Translations under genes and position numbers: made by a program | Assembly (NCBI GenBank): GCA_039801505.1 | Contig: JBDRUV010000001.1 | Location: forward strand, 339,681 to 403,680 | Reading direction: 5' to 3' | DNA length: 64,000 nucleotides | Origin: a candidate division WOR-3 bacterium | GTDB lineage: Bacteria > Hydrothermota > Tepidihabitantia > Tepidihabitantales > CAIPLT01 | The notes under the pieces: generated by a model | The model's database searches: none | Told to the model about the DNA's origin: nothing | What the model saw: only the letters and a program-made list of their open reading frames with translations | Shown: positions 24,132 to 32,006 of the stretch, piece by piece | Numbering within the stretch: the first letter of the stretch is position 1 | Layout of the letters: every line of letters begins with the position of its first letter

Positions 24132-26129
24132 CTATGCGACAATACTCCCAGGTTTAATTTCTTTATCGGTTGTAATAAGAGCGATGTCAGTATCCGAGAC
24201 CGCAGCCAGAAGCATGCCATAGGATTCGACACCCCTTATTTTTGCCCTTTGTAAATTACTTACTACTACGATATTTTTACCGACAAGAGATTCCGGAGGA
24301 TAGACATGGCCAATGCCGGCAACAATTTGTCGGGTTTCTGAACCTAAATCAATTTCTAAGCGTAGTAGTTTATCGGTACCTAAAACCCGTTCCGCTGATA
24401 TTACTTTTGCAACTTTCAGCTCAATTTTTTTAAATTCTTCAAAGGTTATCTCCATGGTTAGCTCCTCGATTTTGGTTTCTTTTTTACCTAATTTTTGAAT
24501 TTGGGCTTCGATTACTTTTTCTTCAATTTTTTTAAATAACACTACCGGCGCGCCCAATTCTGGTCCAAATTCCGGATTTGGAGCACTATCCCAGGTTTTA
24601 CTTCTGATGTTAAGCATCTTGGCAATCCGTTCGCTAGTAAATGGTAAAAAAGGCTCAAAAAGTATTCCCAAGGACGCAATAAGTCGAAGGCAAGTATTAA
24701 TGGTAGTGCGGCAACGCTTAGGGTCAGTCTTTATTGTAAGCCAGGGTGCCTGGTAGTCAAAATATCGGTTGCCGAGGGCCGGTAGGGTCATTAAAGTTTT
24801 TAAGGCATCTTTGAGCTGGAAGTTTTCGATTAATTTCTCTGCCTCGTATGTAATCTCTTCGGTTTTTTTAATGAGTTCTAAATCCTCACCGGTTAGTTTA
24901 TCCGGTTTAGGAATTTGGCCACTAAAGTTTTTAAGCGTAAAGATCACTACTCGGTTCACGAAGTTCCCTAAAATGTCCGCTAATTCGTTATTGTTTCGAG
25001 CCAGAAAATCCCGCCAAGTAAAATCAACATCGCGGTTTTCGGGCAGATTTATCCCTAAGGCATATCGCAACGGATCCGGCTCAAATTCCTTTAGATAATC
25101 CGGAAGCCAAACCGCCCAGTTCTCTGAGGTCGAAAGCTTACGGCCTTCTAAATTTAAAAATTCGTTCGCAGGGATCTCGGCCGGTAATACATAATCGCCA
25201 TGCGCCATAAGCATGGCTGGCCAGACAATCGCATGAAACACAATATTATCTTTACCAATAAAATGGACAAGTTTTGTTTCCGGATTCAGCCAATAATCCT
25301 TCCAAAGTTCGGGCTGGCCCTGATTTTGGGCCCATTCTTTGGTTGATGAGATATAACCAATCGGGGCATCAAACCAGACATATAGTACTTTGTTTTGGGC
25401 TTCCGCTAATGGTACCTTGACACCCCAAGTAAGATCACGGGTAATTGCTCGGTCCTCTAAACCCTGCTCAAACCAACCTTCACAAAACCTTTTTACATTA
25501 TCTTTCCAGTGGGTCTTACTCTGAAGCCACGCCTTAAGCGCACCTTCGAATTCTGTAAGCTTAAAAAAATAGTGGGTTGTTTTTCGTTCTTCAGGTGTGC
25601 TTAGGCAAGTTCGACATTTAGGTTCAATTAGATTAAACGGCTCGAGCCATCGACCACAGAGTTCACACTGATCACCGCGGGCTTTCTCGTTTTGACAATA
25701 GGGACACCGGCCAATGACATAGCGGTCAGCCAAAAACATTTTACACTTAGGACAGTAAAATTGCGTAATTGTTTTAGGATACACATAGCCGCGTTCGTAA
25801 ATGCGCAAGAAAAATTCTTGAGCGGTTTTGTGGTGTAGGGGTAGGGAGGTGCGGGAATAATTGTCAAAGCTGCAGCCAAATTTTATAAAAGATTCTTTTA
25901 TGCTTTTATGATAACGGTCGACAATAACTTGCGGGCTAACTTTTTGTTGTTCAGCGGCAATAGTAATCGGAACACCATGTTCGTCCGAGCCACAGATAAA
26001 GAGCACATCACGTTGTTTTAGTCGTTGATAGCGCACGTAAATATCGGCTGGCAGATAAGCCCCAGCTAGATGTCCTAAGTGAATTTCGCCATTGGCATAC
26101 GGTAGTGCTGCGGTTACAAGTATTTTCAT
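24132..26129 (-). CDS. metG: Methionyl-tRNA synthetase with C-terminal tRNA-binding domain
   Basis: 665 residues. The class I HIGH motif is in EIHLGHLAGAY and the KMSKS-like motif reads KLSTSENW. The knuckle region has four CxxC pairs (CPKC, CPYC, CELC, CRTC), so two zinc sites are likely. Residues 555-665 form the EMAP/Trbp111 OB-fold that binds tRNA and dimerises (IVAGIGHVYPPE, RAKIRGVESYGMLLAA). It charges tRNA-Met. It heads an operon with tatD and rsmA and has a leadered promoter with GAGG before the ATG. Confidence 0.96.
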   Translation of the reverse strand: MKILVTAALPYANGEIHLGHLAGAYLPADIYVRYQRLKQRDVLFICGSDEHGVPITIAAEQQKVSPQVIVDRYHKSIKESFIKFGCSFDNYSRTSLPLHHKTAQEFFLRIYERGYVYPKTITQFYCPKCKMFLADRYVIGRCPYCQNEKARGDQCELCGRWLEPFNLIEPKCRTCLSTPEERKTTHYFFKLTEFEGALKAWLQSKTHWKDNVKRFCEGWFEQGLEDRAITRDLTWGVKVPLAEAQNKVLYVWFDAPIGYISSTKEWAQNQGQPELWKDYWLNPETKLVHFIGKDNIVFHAIVWPAMLMAHGDYVLPAEIPANEFLNLEGRKLSTSENWAVWLPDYLKEFEPDPLRYALGINLPENRDVDFTWRDFLARNNNELADILGNFVNRVVIFTLKNFSGQIPKPDKLTGEDLELIKKTEEITYEAEKLIENFQLKDALKTLMTLPALGNRYFDYQAPWLTIKTDPKRCRTTINTCLRLIASLGILFEPFLPFTSERIAKMLNIRSKTWDSAPNPEFGPELGAPVVLFKKIEEKVIEAQIQKLGKKETKIEELTMEITFEEFKKIELKVAKVISAERVLGTDKLLRLEIDLGSETRQIVAGIGHVYPPESLVGKNIVVVSNLQRAKIRGVESYGMLLAAVSDTDIALITTDKEIKPGSIVA

Positions 26130-26157
26130 TACTTGCCTCGTGTAAGTTTAATATTAG

Positions 26158-26185
26158 ATTATGCTGACAAATTGTTAAATGTCAA
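26158..26185 (-). promoter_or_regulatory. Promoter of the metG-tatD-rsmA operon
   Basis: On the minus strand: TTGACA, a 16-base spacer and CATAAT, followed by a 28-base stretch to the ATG that contains GAGG. Confidence 0.6.
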
Positions 26186-26317
26186 GAAATATCTGAATCT
26201 TTTTTACCATAAGACTAGCTTTTGGGCATCTATATAATATATATGCGCGACCTACAAATTATAGTTCTTAGTTATTTCGCCGGACCAATTAAAATCCCCA
26301 AGCAGATTGCTACCCGA

Positions 26318-26341
26318 TACGGTCCCCTAGACGGTCTCGGG
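26318..26341. repeat. Dispersed GC-rich intergenic element, copy C
   Basis: TACGGTCCCCTAGACGGTC followed by TCGGG; the hexamer ACGGTC occurs twice. It lies in the 347-base divergent gap between metG and the M29 peptidase gene. Apart from the two promoters, this element and a doubtful 46-codon frame across it, I see nothing in the gap. Confidence 0.5.
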
Positions 26342-26415
26342 ATATTTTGGATAACAATCTGGTTCAAGAGCAGTTTGGTTTGAAACCTTAATAATTTAGC
26401 GCCTGTAAGTTTTTA

Positions 26416-26443
26416 TTGATTTTTGATTAAGAAAATATATAAT
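26416..26443 (+). promoter_or_regulatory. Promoter of the M29 aminopeptidase gene
   Basis: TTGATT, a 16-base spacer and TATAAT. Seven bases later an ATG opens a nine-codon mini-frame (26451-26480) that holds the AAGGAGG for the main gene and ends in ATGA with its start. Confidence 0.6.
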
Positions 26444-26476
26444 AAGCACTATGAAAAATTTAACCAAGGAGGCATT

Positions 26477-27580
26477 ATGACCGATATCAGAATAAAACGT
26501 TGGGCCGAAGTTTTAGTGAACTATTCCCTAGGCGTAAAAAAGAACGATTTAATGCAGATCAAATCAAGCTGGTTGGCTGATCCTTTAATTAAAGAAGTCT
26601 ATAAATTGGCCTTAGAAAAGGGTGCCCATCCTTATGTCACTTATGTCGGCGAAGGACTTAGTGAAATTTTCTTTAAATACGCCTCAGAAGAGCAGCTAAA
26701 TTTTCTATCCCCGATTGAGCGCTACGAGATTGAAAAGATCGATAAGTACTTATATATTATTGCCGAATTTAACCGCAAATCACTCTCAAATGTCGATCCA
26801 AAAAAACTCGGTCTAAGACGTAAGGCCACGGGTAAACTTTTAGAACGTCGTCTCCAACGTGCCGCTCAAGGCAAATTACGCTGGACCTTGACTGCCTATC
26901 CGGATAATGCCCAAGCTCAGGATGCCGAAATGTCCTTAGAAGAGTTTAGTGAGTTCATTTTTGAAGCTGGCTTCTTAAACGATAAAGACCCAATTAAACG
27001 TTGGCAAAAACTGGCTGAAGAACAACAACGACTTAGTAAAATTCTGGCTAAGTTTGATAAAATTACAATTCGGGCGCCCGAGACTGATCTCACGGTCTCG
27101 GTCAAAGGTCGAAAATGGATTAGTTGCGAAGGGCACGAAAACTTTCCGGACGGTGAAATTTTTACCGCGCCAATTGAGGACTCGGCCGAAGGGATAATTA
27201 CTTACTCATATCCTTGTGTGTATCAGGGTCGAGAGGTAAGTAATGTGAAATTGCGTTTTAAGCGCGGCGTAGTTATCGAAGCCACGGCAGACAAGGGTGA
27301 AGATTATCTGCGTTCCATGATTAATATCGATGCTGGGGCCAAACGGATTGGCGAGTTCTCTTTTGGGACGAATTACGGCATAAAAAAATTTATTAAAAAT
27401 ATCCTGTTTGATGAAAAAATCGGGGGCACAATCCATATTGCTTTAGGCTCTTGTTATCCGGAAACCGGCGGTAAGAATAAATCGAGCCTACATTGGGATA
27501 TGATCTGCGACTTACGCCACGATGCCGAGGTCCTAGCTGATGGGCAGGTTATCTACTGCAACGGAAAATTTCTTATTTAG
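26477..27580 (+). CDS. M29-family aminopeptidase
   Basis: 367 residues of the aminopeptidase T/PepS (M29) family. The metal-binding glutamates are expected in CEGHENFPDGEIFTAP and VVIEATADKG, and the later ligands in GTIHIALGSCYPETGG and SSLHWDMICDL. These cobalt- or zinc-dependent enzymes remove N-terminal residues from peptides in the cytoplasm. AAGGAGG six bases upstream fixes the start; the longer frame beginning in the promoter (TTG at 26423) is excluded. Confidence 0.92.
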   Translation: MTDIRIKRWAEVLVNYSLGVKKNDLMQIKSSWLADPLIKEVYKLALEKGAHPYVTYVGEGLSEIFFKYASEEQLNFLSPIERYEIEKIDKYLYIIAEFNRKSLSNVDPKKLGLRRKATGKLLERRLQRAAQGKLRWTLTAYPDNAQAQDAEMSLEEFSEFIFEAGFLNDKDPIKRWQKLAEEQQRLSKILAKFDKITIRAPETDLTVSVKGRKWISCEGHENFPDGEIFTAPIEDSAEGIITYSYPCVYQGREVSNVKLRFKRGVVIEATADKGEDYLRSMINIDAGAKRIGEFSFGTNYGIKKFIKNILFDEKIGGTIHIALGSCYPETGGKNKSSLHWDMICDLRHDAEVLADGQVIYCNGKFLI

Positions 27581-27635
27581 CACATAAGGACACAACACAA
27601 CCAATTCCTAAATACCCAATCGTCGATTAGAATAC

Positions 27636-27664
27636 TTGACACACAAGAATAATGGTTATAAAAT
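27636..27664 (+). promoter_or_regulatory. Promoter of the second ferritin-like cluster, leaderless type
   Basis: TTGACA, a 17-base spacer, TAAAAT, then five bases to the ATG; no Shine-Dalgarno. An in-frame ATG at 27652 lies between the -35 and -10 boxes and cannot be the start. Confidence 0.65.
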
Positions 27665-27669
27665 ATCGT

Positions 27670-28149
27670 ATGCCGATATTTTATTCACCGGTTGAGGTAA
27701 TTGAGCTTGCGGTAAATTTAGAACAAGGTGGTATGCAATTTTATCGTACGCTCAGCCAAAATACTCAAGTTCCAACCCTTAAAAAGCTATTTACCTTTTT
27801 AGCTCGCGAAGAGTCAAAACACCAGCGGATTTTTAAGAATTTATATAAAAAAATCAAGGCAGATCCGTCGGCGCTGGCCTATGATTTTGACGAGATGCGA
27901 TTATATCTCAAAGCGATTACCGATAGTCATTTTTTTCATACCCCACAAAGCGCGCTTCATAAAATAAAGACCCTAAAAAGCCCGAAGAAAATTCTTTCCT
28001 ATGCGGTTGATTTTGAAAAAGAGACTGTACTTTTTTATTTAGAAATCTCTAAAATGATAAAGCCGGAAGATCAAACATTAGTCACCGAAATTATTAATCA
28101 GGAGCGAGGTCACATAAAAAAATTAACTGAAATTAAGGAGTCAATTTGA
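27670..28149 (+). CDS. Rubrerythrin-like ferritin-fold protein
   Basis: 159 residues. ELAVNLEQGGMQFYRTL with REESKHQRIF, then YAVDFEKETVLFYLEI with NQERGHIKKL, give the repeated E...ExxH di-iron pattern. There is no rubredoxin domain. The protein probably reduces peroxide or senses/stores iron. Start set by the leaderless promoter. A second ferritin-like gene follows at once, then an Fe-S scaffold gene, so the cluster concerns iron and oxidative stress. Confidence 0.8.
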   Translation: MPIFYSPVEVIELAVNLEQGGMQFYRTLSQNTQVPTLKKLFTFLAREESKHQRIFKNLYKKIKADPSALAYDFDEMRLYLKAITDSHFFHTPQSALHKIKTLKSPKKILSYAVDFEKETVLFYLEISKMIKPEDQTLVTEIINQERGHIKKLTEIKESI

Positions 28150-28150
28150 G

Positions 28151-28666
28151 ATGACAGAGTACGATCCTCAAAAAGCCTTAGAAGTAGCAATCAATGCCGA
28201 AAAAACCGGACTAAAGACTTATTTAGAATTTGCCTATAAGACTAAAGACGAATCCGGGAAAAATATGTTTATCCGTTTGGCCTTAGACGAATTCGAGCAC
28301 ATGAGAATTTTAGAAACGCAACGGGAAAGTATTCAAGAAAAGGAATGCTGGATTCCGATAAAAGTAGAGCTCTCCGAGATCGAGAAAATTATCCCAAAGA
28401 TTAAAGAGAAGACTGTGCGCATTCGAGGGACTGAGGGACTAGACCAAATGAGCGCCTTGCGGACCGCCTTAGAGTTAGAAGACCGAGCGATAAAATTTTA
28501 TAAAGAACAGGCTGAAAAAAGCACCGATGAGAAAGCCCGGGAGATGTTTATGCGCCTATGTGAGATGGAACAAGCTCATTACGAGCTAATTCGAGCGGAA
28601 ATCGACTATATTGAAAAGACTGGCTTTTGGTTTAATCTCCAAGAGTTTTCTTTAGAATTAGAATAA
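28151..28666 (+). CDS. Ferritin-like di-iron protein
   Basis: 171 residues, again with two E...ExxH halves: EVAINAEKTGLKTYLEFA / LDEFEHMRIL and TALELEDRAIKFYKEQA / CEMEQAHYELI. It resembles the erythrin part of rubrerythrin and is related to, but distinct from, its upstream neighbour. It starts one base after that gene's stop. It probably works with the neighbour as a homologous or heteromeric pair (inference). Confidence 0.8.
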   Translation: MTEYDPQKALEVAINAEKTGLKTYLEFAYKTKDESGKNMFIRLALDEFEHMRILETQRESIQEKECWIPIKVELSEIEKIIPKIKEKTVRIRGTEGLDQMSALRTALELEDRAIKFYKEQAEKSTDEKAREMFMRLCEMEQAHYELIRAEIDYIEKTGFWFNLQEFSLELE

Positions 28667-28675
28667 GTGTAGATC

Positions 28676-29218
28676 ATGTATTCAGAGAAAGTAATGGACC
28701 ATTTTCGAAATCCACGAAATGTCGGCGAGATTAAAGATGCCGACGGAGTTGGTGAGGTGGGTAATCCGGTTTGTGGGGACATGATGACTTTTTACATCAA
28801 AGTCCGAGATAACCGAATTGTTGATGTTAAATTTAAGACATTTGGTTGTGGAGCAGCGATTGCTGTTTCCAGTATGGTTTCAGAGATGGCGAAGGGTAAG
28901 ACAATTGAAGAGGCGCTAAAAATAACTAACGAAGATGTAGCCAAAGAATTAGGTGGTCTACCACCCAATAAATTACACTGCTCTAATTTAGGAGCCGATG
29001 CCTTACACAAAGCAATTGAGAATTATTTAGCCAAACAGAAATCTCAGGAGCGCTCAAAGACTGAGAAATCGCAAGAATGTCCGTATACCACTGAACCTAT
29101 AGCTGAGGCCGAACCATATTGTCGTCCATGTGATAAACAAATTACTAGTTGCCGTAATTGCCAGAAGCCAATACTGAAAAAAGCTGAGATCTGTCCCCAT
29201 TGTGGGGCAAAACAATAA
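28676..29218 (+). CDS. IscU/NifU-type Fe-S scaffold with C-terminal zinc-ribbon extension
   Basis: 180 residues. Residues 1-123 are an IscU/NifU N-terminal scaffold: cluster ligands C33, C58 and C101 and the conserved D35 (NPVCGDM, TFGCGAA, NKLHCSNLG). Residues 130-180 add a cysteine-rich tail with seven cysteines (CRPC, CRNC, CPHCGAKQ), probably a zinc ribbon, not part of standard scaffolds. No cysteine desulfurase is next to it. The ATG lies nine bases after the ferritin-like stop. Confidence 0.9.
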   Translation: MYSEKVMDHFRNPRNVGEIKDADGVGEVGNPVCGDMMTFYIKVRDNRIVDVKFKTFGCGAAIAVSSMVSEMAKGKTIEEALKITNEDVAKELGGLPPNKLHCSNLGADALHKAIENYLAKQKSQERSKTEKSQECPYTTEPIAEAEPYCRPCDKQITSCRNCQKPILKKAEICPHCGAKQ

Positions 29219-29234
29219 ATTTTAAGGAGGGGCT

Positions 29235-29522
29235 ATGGCAATTGTAGATATTAGTGTTGTTCCTATTGGTACGAAAACGTCCAGTATCAGCGAATATGTA
29301 AAAAAAAGTATTCAGCTAATCAAAAAAAGTGGCCTAAAATATCAAATTGGCCCAATGGGCACGACAATTGAGGGTGAACTTTCAGATATTTTTGAGCTTA
29401 TTTTACAAATTCATAAAGCTCAGGTCAAAATGGGTGTCAAGCGGATACTTACGACCATTAAAATAGACGACCGGCGTGATAAGAAACAAACAATGGAAGA
29501 TAAAGTAAAGGCCGTAAGCTAA
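29235..29522 (+). CDS. MTH1187/YkoF-type thiamine-binding family protein
   Basis: 95 residues, the usual size of the UPF0045/MTH1187 family. AIVDISVVPIGTKTSSISEYV, QIGPMGTTIEGEL and GVKRILTTIKIDDRRDK are characteristic. Structures of relatives form small ferredoxin-like folds that bind thiamine or related ligands. It has a strong AAGGAGGGG. Its place after the Fe-S scaffold is suggestive but gives no firm role. Confidence 0.9.
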   Translation: MAIVDISVVPIGTKTSSISEYVKKSIQLIKKSGLKYQIGPMGTTIEGELSDIFELILQIHKAQVKMGVKRILTTIKIDDRRDKKQTMEDKVKAVS

Positions 29523-29570
29523 TAACCTTTATTTAGTGTTTTGAAACTGCGGGTATAACGGGGTAGGCCA

Positions 29571-31964
29571 ATGAAACTAGTATTGGGGATTGTAGTAAGT
29601 GCGCTTATCAGCTATGTGGTACTTTCGGCCCAAGAGCTTAGAATTTATCAAATTGATGTTGACCAAGGCGATGCGGCCCTAATTGTTTCACCGAATGGTA
29701 AGTATGTACTAGTTGACGCTGGCGATGATCAGGGTAATTACGGTGATACAGTGTTAAATTTTCTGCGATCATTAGGCATTACCCATTTAGATTACGTGAT
29801 TGCATCCCATTATCATCGGGATCACATTAGTGGACTACCGCGAGTTATTTATGGGTTAAGTGGTTGGAACAGTAACGACTCTATTTTAGGTTGGTGTTAC
29901 GATCGTGGCGATACTTATACAACGTCAAGTTTTATCAATTATCGTAATGCAGTGGCTAATAAACGTCGGACCGTAGTTTTAGGAGAAACAATAAATTTAG
30001 GCGGCGGTGCTTTTATATATTGCATTGCTAAGAATGGAAAACTTATAAACGGCGATAGTGTCCTGCCAAATACCGGTGAGAATTACAAATCACTGGTTTG
30101 GATATTAGAGTATGGCTATTTTCGGTTTTTTACCGGTGGTGATTTGGTCGGAGCTAATGTTCCCGATGAGCGGGATGTCGAAACCAAAGTTGCCAGAATT
30201 GCTGGCCGTGTTGAACTTCTTAAGGCCAATCATCATGGCGGTCGAAATAGTTCTAATGCCATTTTTTTAGACTCATTAAGCCCGCAGGCGGTGATTATTT
30301 CTCAAGGGGTATATCCAGTAAATAACTCTCATCCACATCAGGAAGCCATTGATCGATATGTGGCAAGAAATATTTATATATATCAGATGAATAACAACCC
30401 ATCGGGTGGAGTATTTCCTTCCAATGCGGGAAAAATTTTGAACACTACTGCAACCGTTACTGTAAATCGATACGAATTTGTTATAAATGGTGACACTTAT
30501 CCAATTCGTCAAGCTCAGCGTGATATTGTAGTAGCTGATATTCTTGTTCCTCAGGAAACAATCCCAGCGGGAATAAATGTGTGTCCCAAGGTAAAGATTA
30601 AGAATTTAGGGAATATCCCCGAGAATATAGTAATAAACTTTAAAATTGGTAATGTTTATAATCGTCAGAAAAATATAAATGATCTAAGGCCCAATGACAG
30701 TATTATAGTTACTTTTGATAGCAGTTGGCGGAGCATTCGCGGTGTTTTTAATGTAAGTTGTTCGGTTGGGGTAAAATATGATCTTAATCCATCTAATAAT
30801 GTCAAACGCTTAAACTTAGTGGTGAGGAGCGGTTGGATTAGACGAAAAGCTGTTCCTGTTCCGGTAAAATCTGGTGGATGTTTAGTAGCTACTGATAGTC
30901 AGCTCTACGCTTTTACGGGCAATAACACTGTATGGTTTTATCAGTATAATCCTGAATTAGATAGCTGGTTTCAAAAACGTGATATTCCCTTGGGATATTT
31001 TAACGGACAGCTCAAAAATAAAAAAGTCCGAAGTGGTGCATCATTGGCATTCGGCGAAGATAGCTTAGCTCGTAAGGTCATCTATGCTCTTAAAGGTAAT
31101 AACACACCAGAATTTTGGAAATACGACATTGCCACCGACAGTTGGATTCAGTTGTCGAATGTTCAAATTGGTGGCTACTTATATCCGATAAAGCAAGGTT
31201 CATCTCTCTGTTATTCATCGACCGATTCTAAATATGTATTTCTTTTAATAGGTTCTTCTAAGAGACGTGATTTTCTGGCCTATAATGTAGTTAAAAACCA
31301 TTGGAAAAGAGAAAGCAATTTGCCTGATAGCAATTTTAAAGCTGGAAGTTGCATGACAATCGTTCGAGATTCCATTTTTGTGCTTAAAGGGAAAGGCCGA
31401 ACAAATAGTTTCTATATGTATGATATTAGAAATAATACCTGGTATCAAAGAGAAAGTCTCCCAAGCGTTCATCCTTATGTCGGAAGAGGGAGAAAAGTTA
31501 ATGCCGGGGCAAGCCTAACATTTAATGTCCTGACCAACAAACTCTATGCCTTTAAAGGTGGAAGAACCCAAGAGTTTTGGGAATACGACATTTCTTCAAA
31601 TCGCTGGCAGGCCTTAGAAACAATACCACGGGCAACATCAGGAGTCGCTGACGGTGGAGCACTCGCTACCTGTAACGGTCTGGTATACGGTCTTAAGGGT
31701 AATAAAACCCAAGAATTTTGGTGCTACGTTCCAGAATTAAATTGTTTTGACAGTAGTTCACCACAAACCAATAATTTTGAAAGTAAATCTAATAAAATTT
31801 CAGAAAATTCCCCTGTAAAAATTTACTCCGCTGATGGCCGATTGATAAAGGCTATAAAAAGTCCACCAATGATGAGTAAATACTCTATACCATCCGGAGT
31901 GTATTTTATAATTCACTTTTCGGATGGCAATATAACTCGAACCAAATTTATTAGGTTTCATTAA
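29571..31964 (+). CDS. Secreted metallo-beta-lactamase/kelch protein with T9SS-like sorting domain
   Basis: 797 residues. A signal peptide (cleavage likely after VVLSA) is followed by a ComEC/Rec2-like metallo-beta-lactamase domain (residues 22-250) with the metal motif ASHYHRDH and later ANHHGG. Residues about 310-415 resemble a CARDB beta sandwich. Residues 425-735 hold kelch-like repeats with recurring LYAFTGNN/YALKGNNT and EFWKYDI/EFWEYDI units. The last 50 residues (VKIYSADGRLIKAI, IPSGVYFI) look like a type IX secretion C-terminal domain. An extracellular or surface hydrolase is likely; substrate unknown. ComEC itself is a membrane protein, this is not. Confidence 0.85.
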   Translation: MKLVLGIVVSALISYVVLSAQELRIYQIDVDQGDAALIVSPNGKYVLVDAGDDQGNYGDTVLNFLRSLGITHLDYVIASHYHRDHISGLPRVIYGLSGWNSNDSILGWCYDRGDTYTTSSFINYRNAVANKRRTVVLGETINLGGGAFIYCIAKNGKLINGDSVLPNTGENYKSLVWILEYGYFRFFTGGDLVGANVPDERDVETKVARIAGRVELLKANHHGGRNSSNAIFLDSLSPQAVIISQGVYPVNNSHPHQEAIDRYVARNIYIYQMNNNPSGGVFPSNAGKILNTTATVTVNRYEFVINGDTYPIRQAQRDIVVADILVPQETIPAGINVCPKVKIKNLGNIPENIVINFKIGNVYNRQKNINDLRPNDSIIVTFDSSWRSIRGVFNVSCSVGVKYDLNPSNNVKRLNLVVRSGWIRRKAVPVPVKSGGCLVATDSQLYAFTGNNTVWFYQYNPELDSWFQKRDIPLGYFNGQLKNKKVRSGASLAFGEDSLARKVIYALKGNNTPEFWKYDIATDSWIQLSNVQIGGYLYPIKQGSSLCYSSTDSKYVFLLIGSSKRRDFLAYNVVKNHWKRESNLPDSNFKAGSCMTIVRDSIFVLKGKGRTNSFYMYDIRNNTWYQRESLPSVHPYVGRGRKVNAGASLTFNVLTNKLYAFKGGRTQEFWEYDISSNRWQALETIPRATSGVADGGALATCNGLVYGLKGNKTQEFWCYVPELNCFDSSSPQTNNFESKSNKISENSPVKIYSADGRLIKAIKSPPMMSKYSIPSGVYFIIHFSDGNITRTKFIRFH

Positions 31965-32006
31965 CTTTAGTTGCAGTCCTGATTTGCCATAGTTAATCTG
32001 ATATTT

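Noticed and set aside
26243-26383. A 46-codon frame (MRDLQIIVLSY...) in the metG/M29 gap, with TATAAT four bases before its ATG
   Set aside because: No -35 box at the right distance, no homology I recognise, and it runs across repeat copy C, so it is more likely chance reading of the element.
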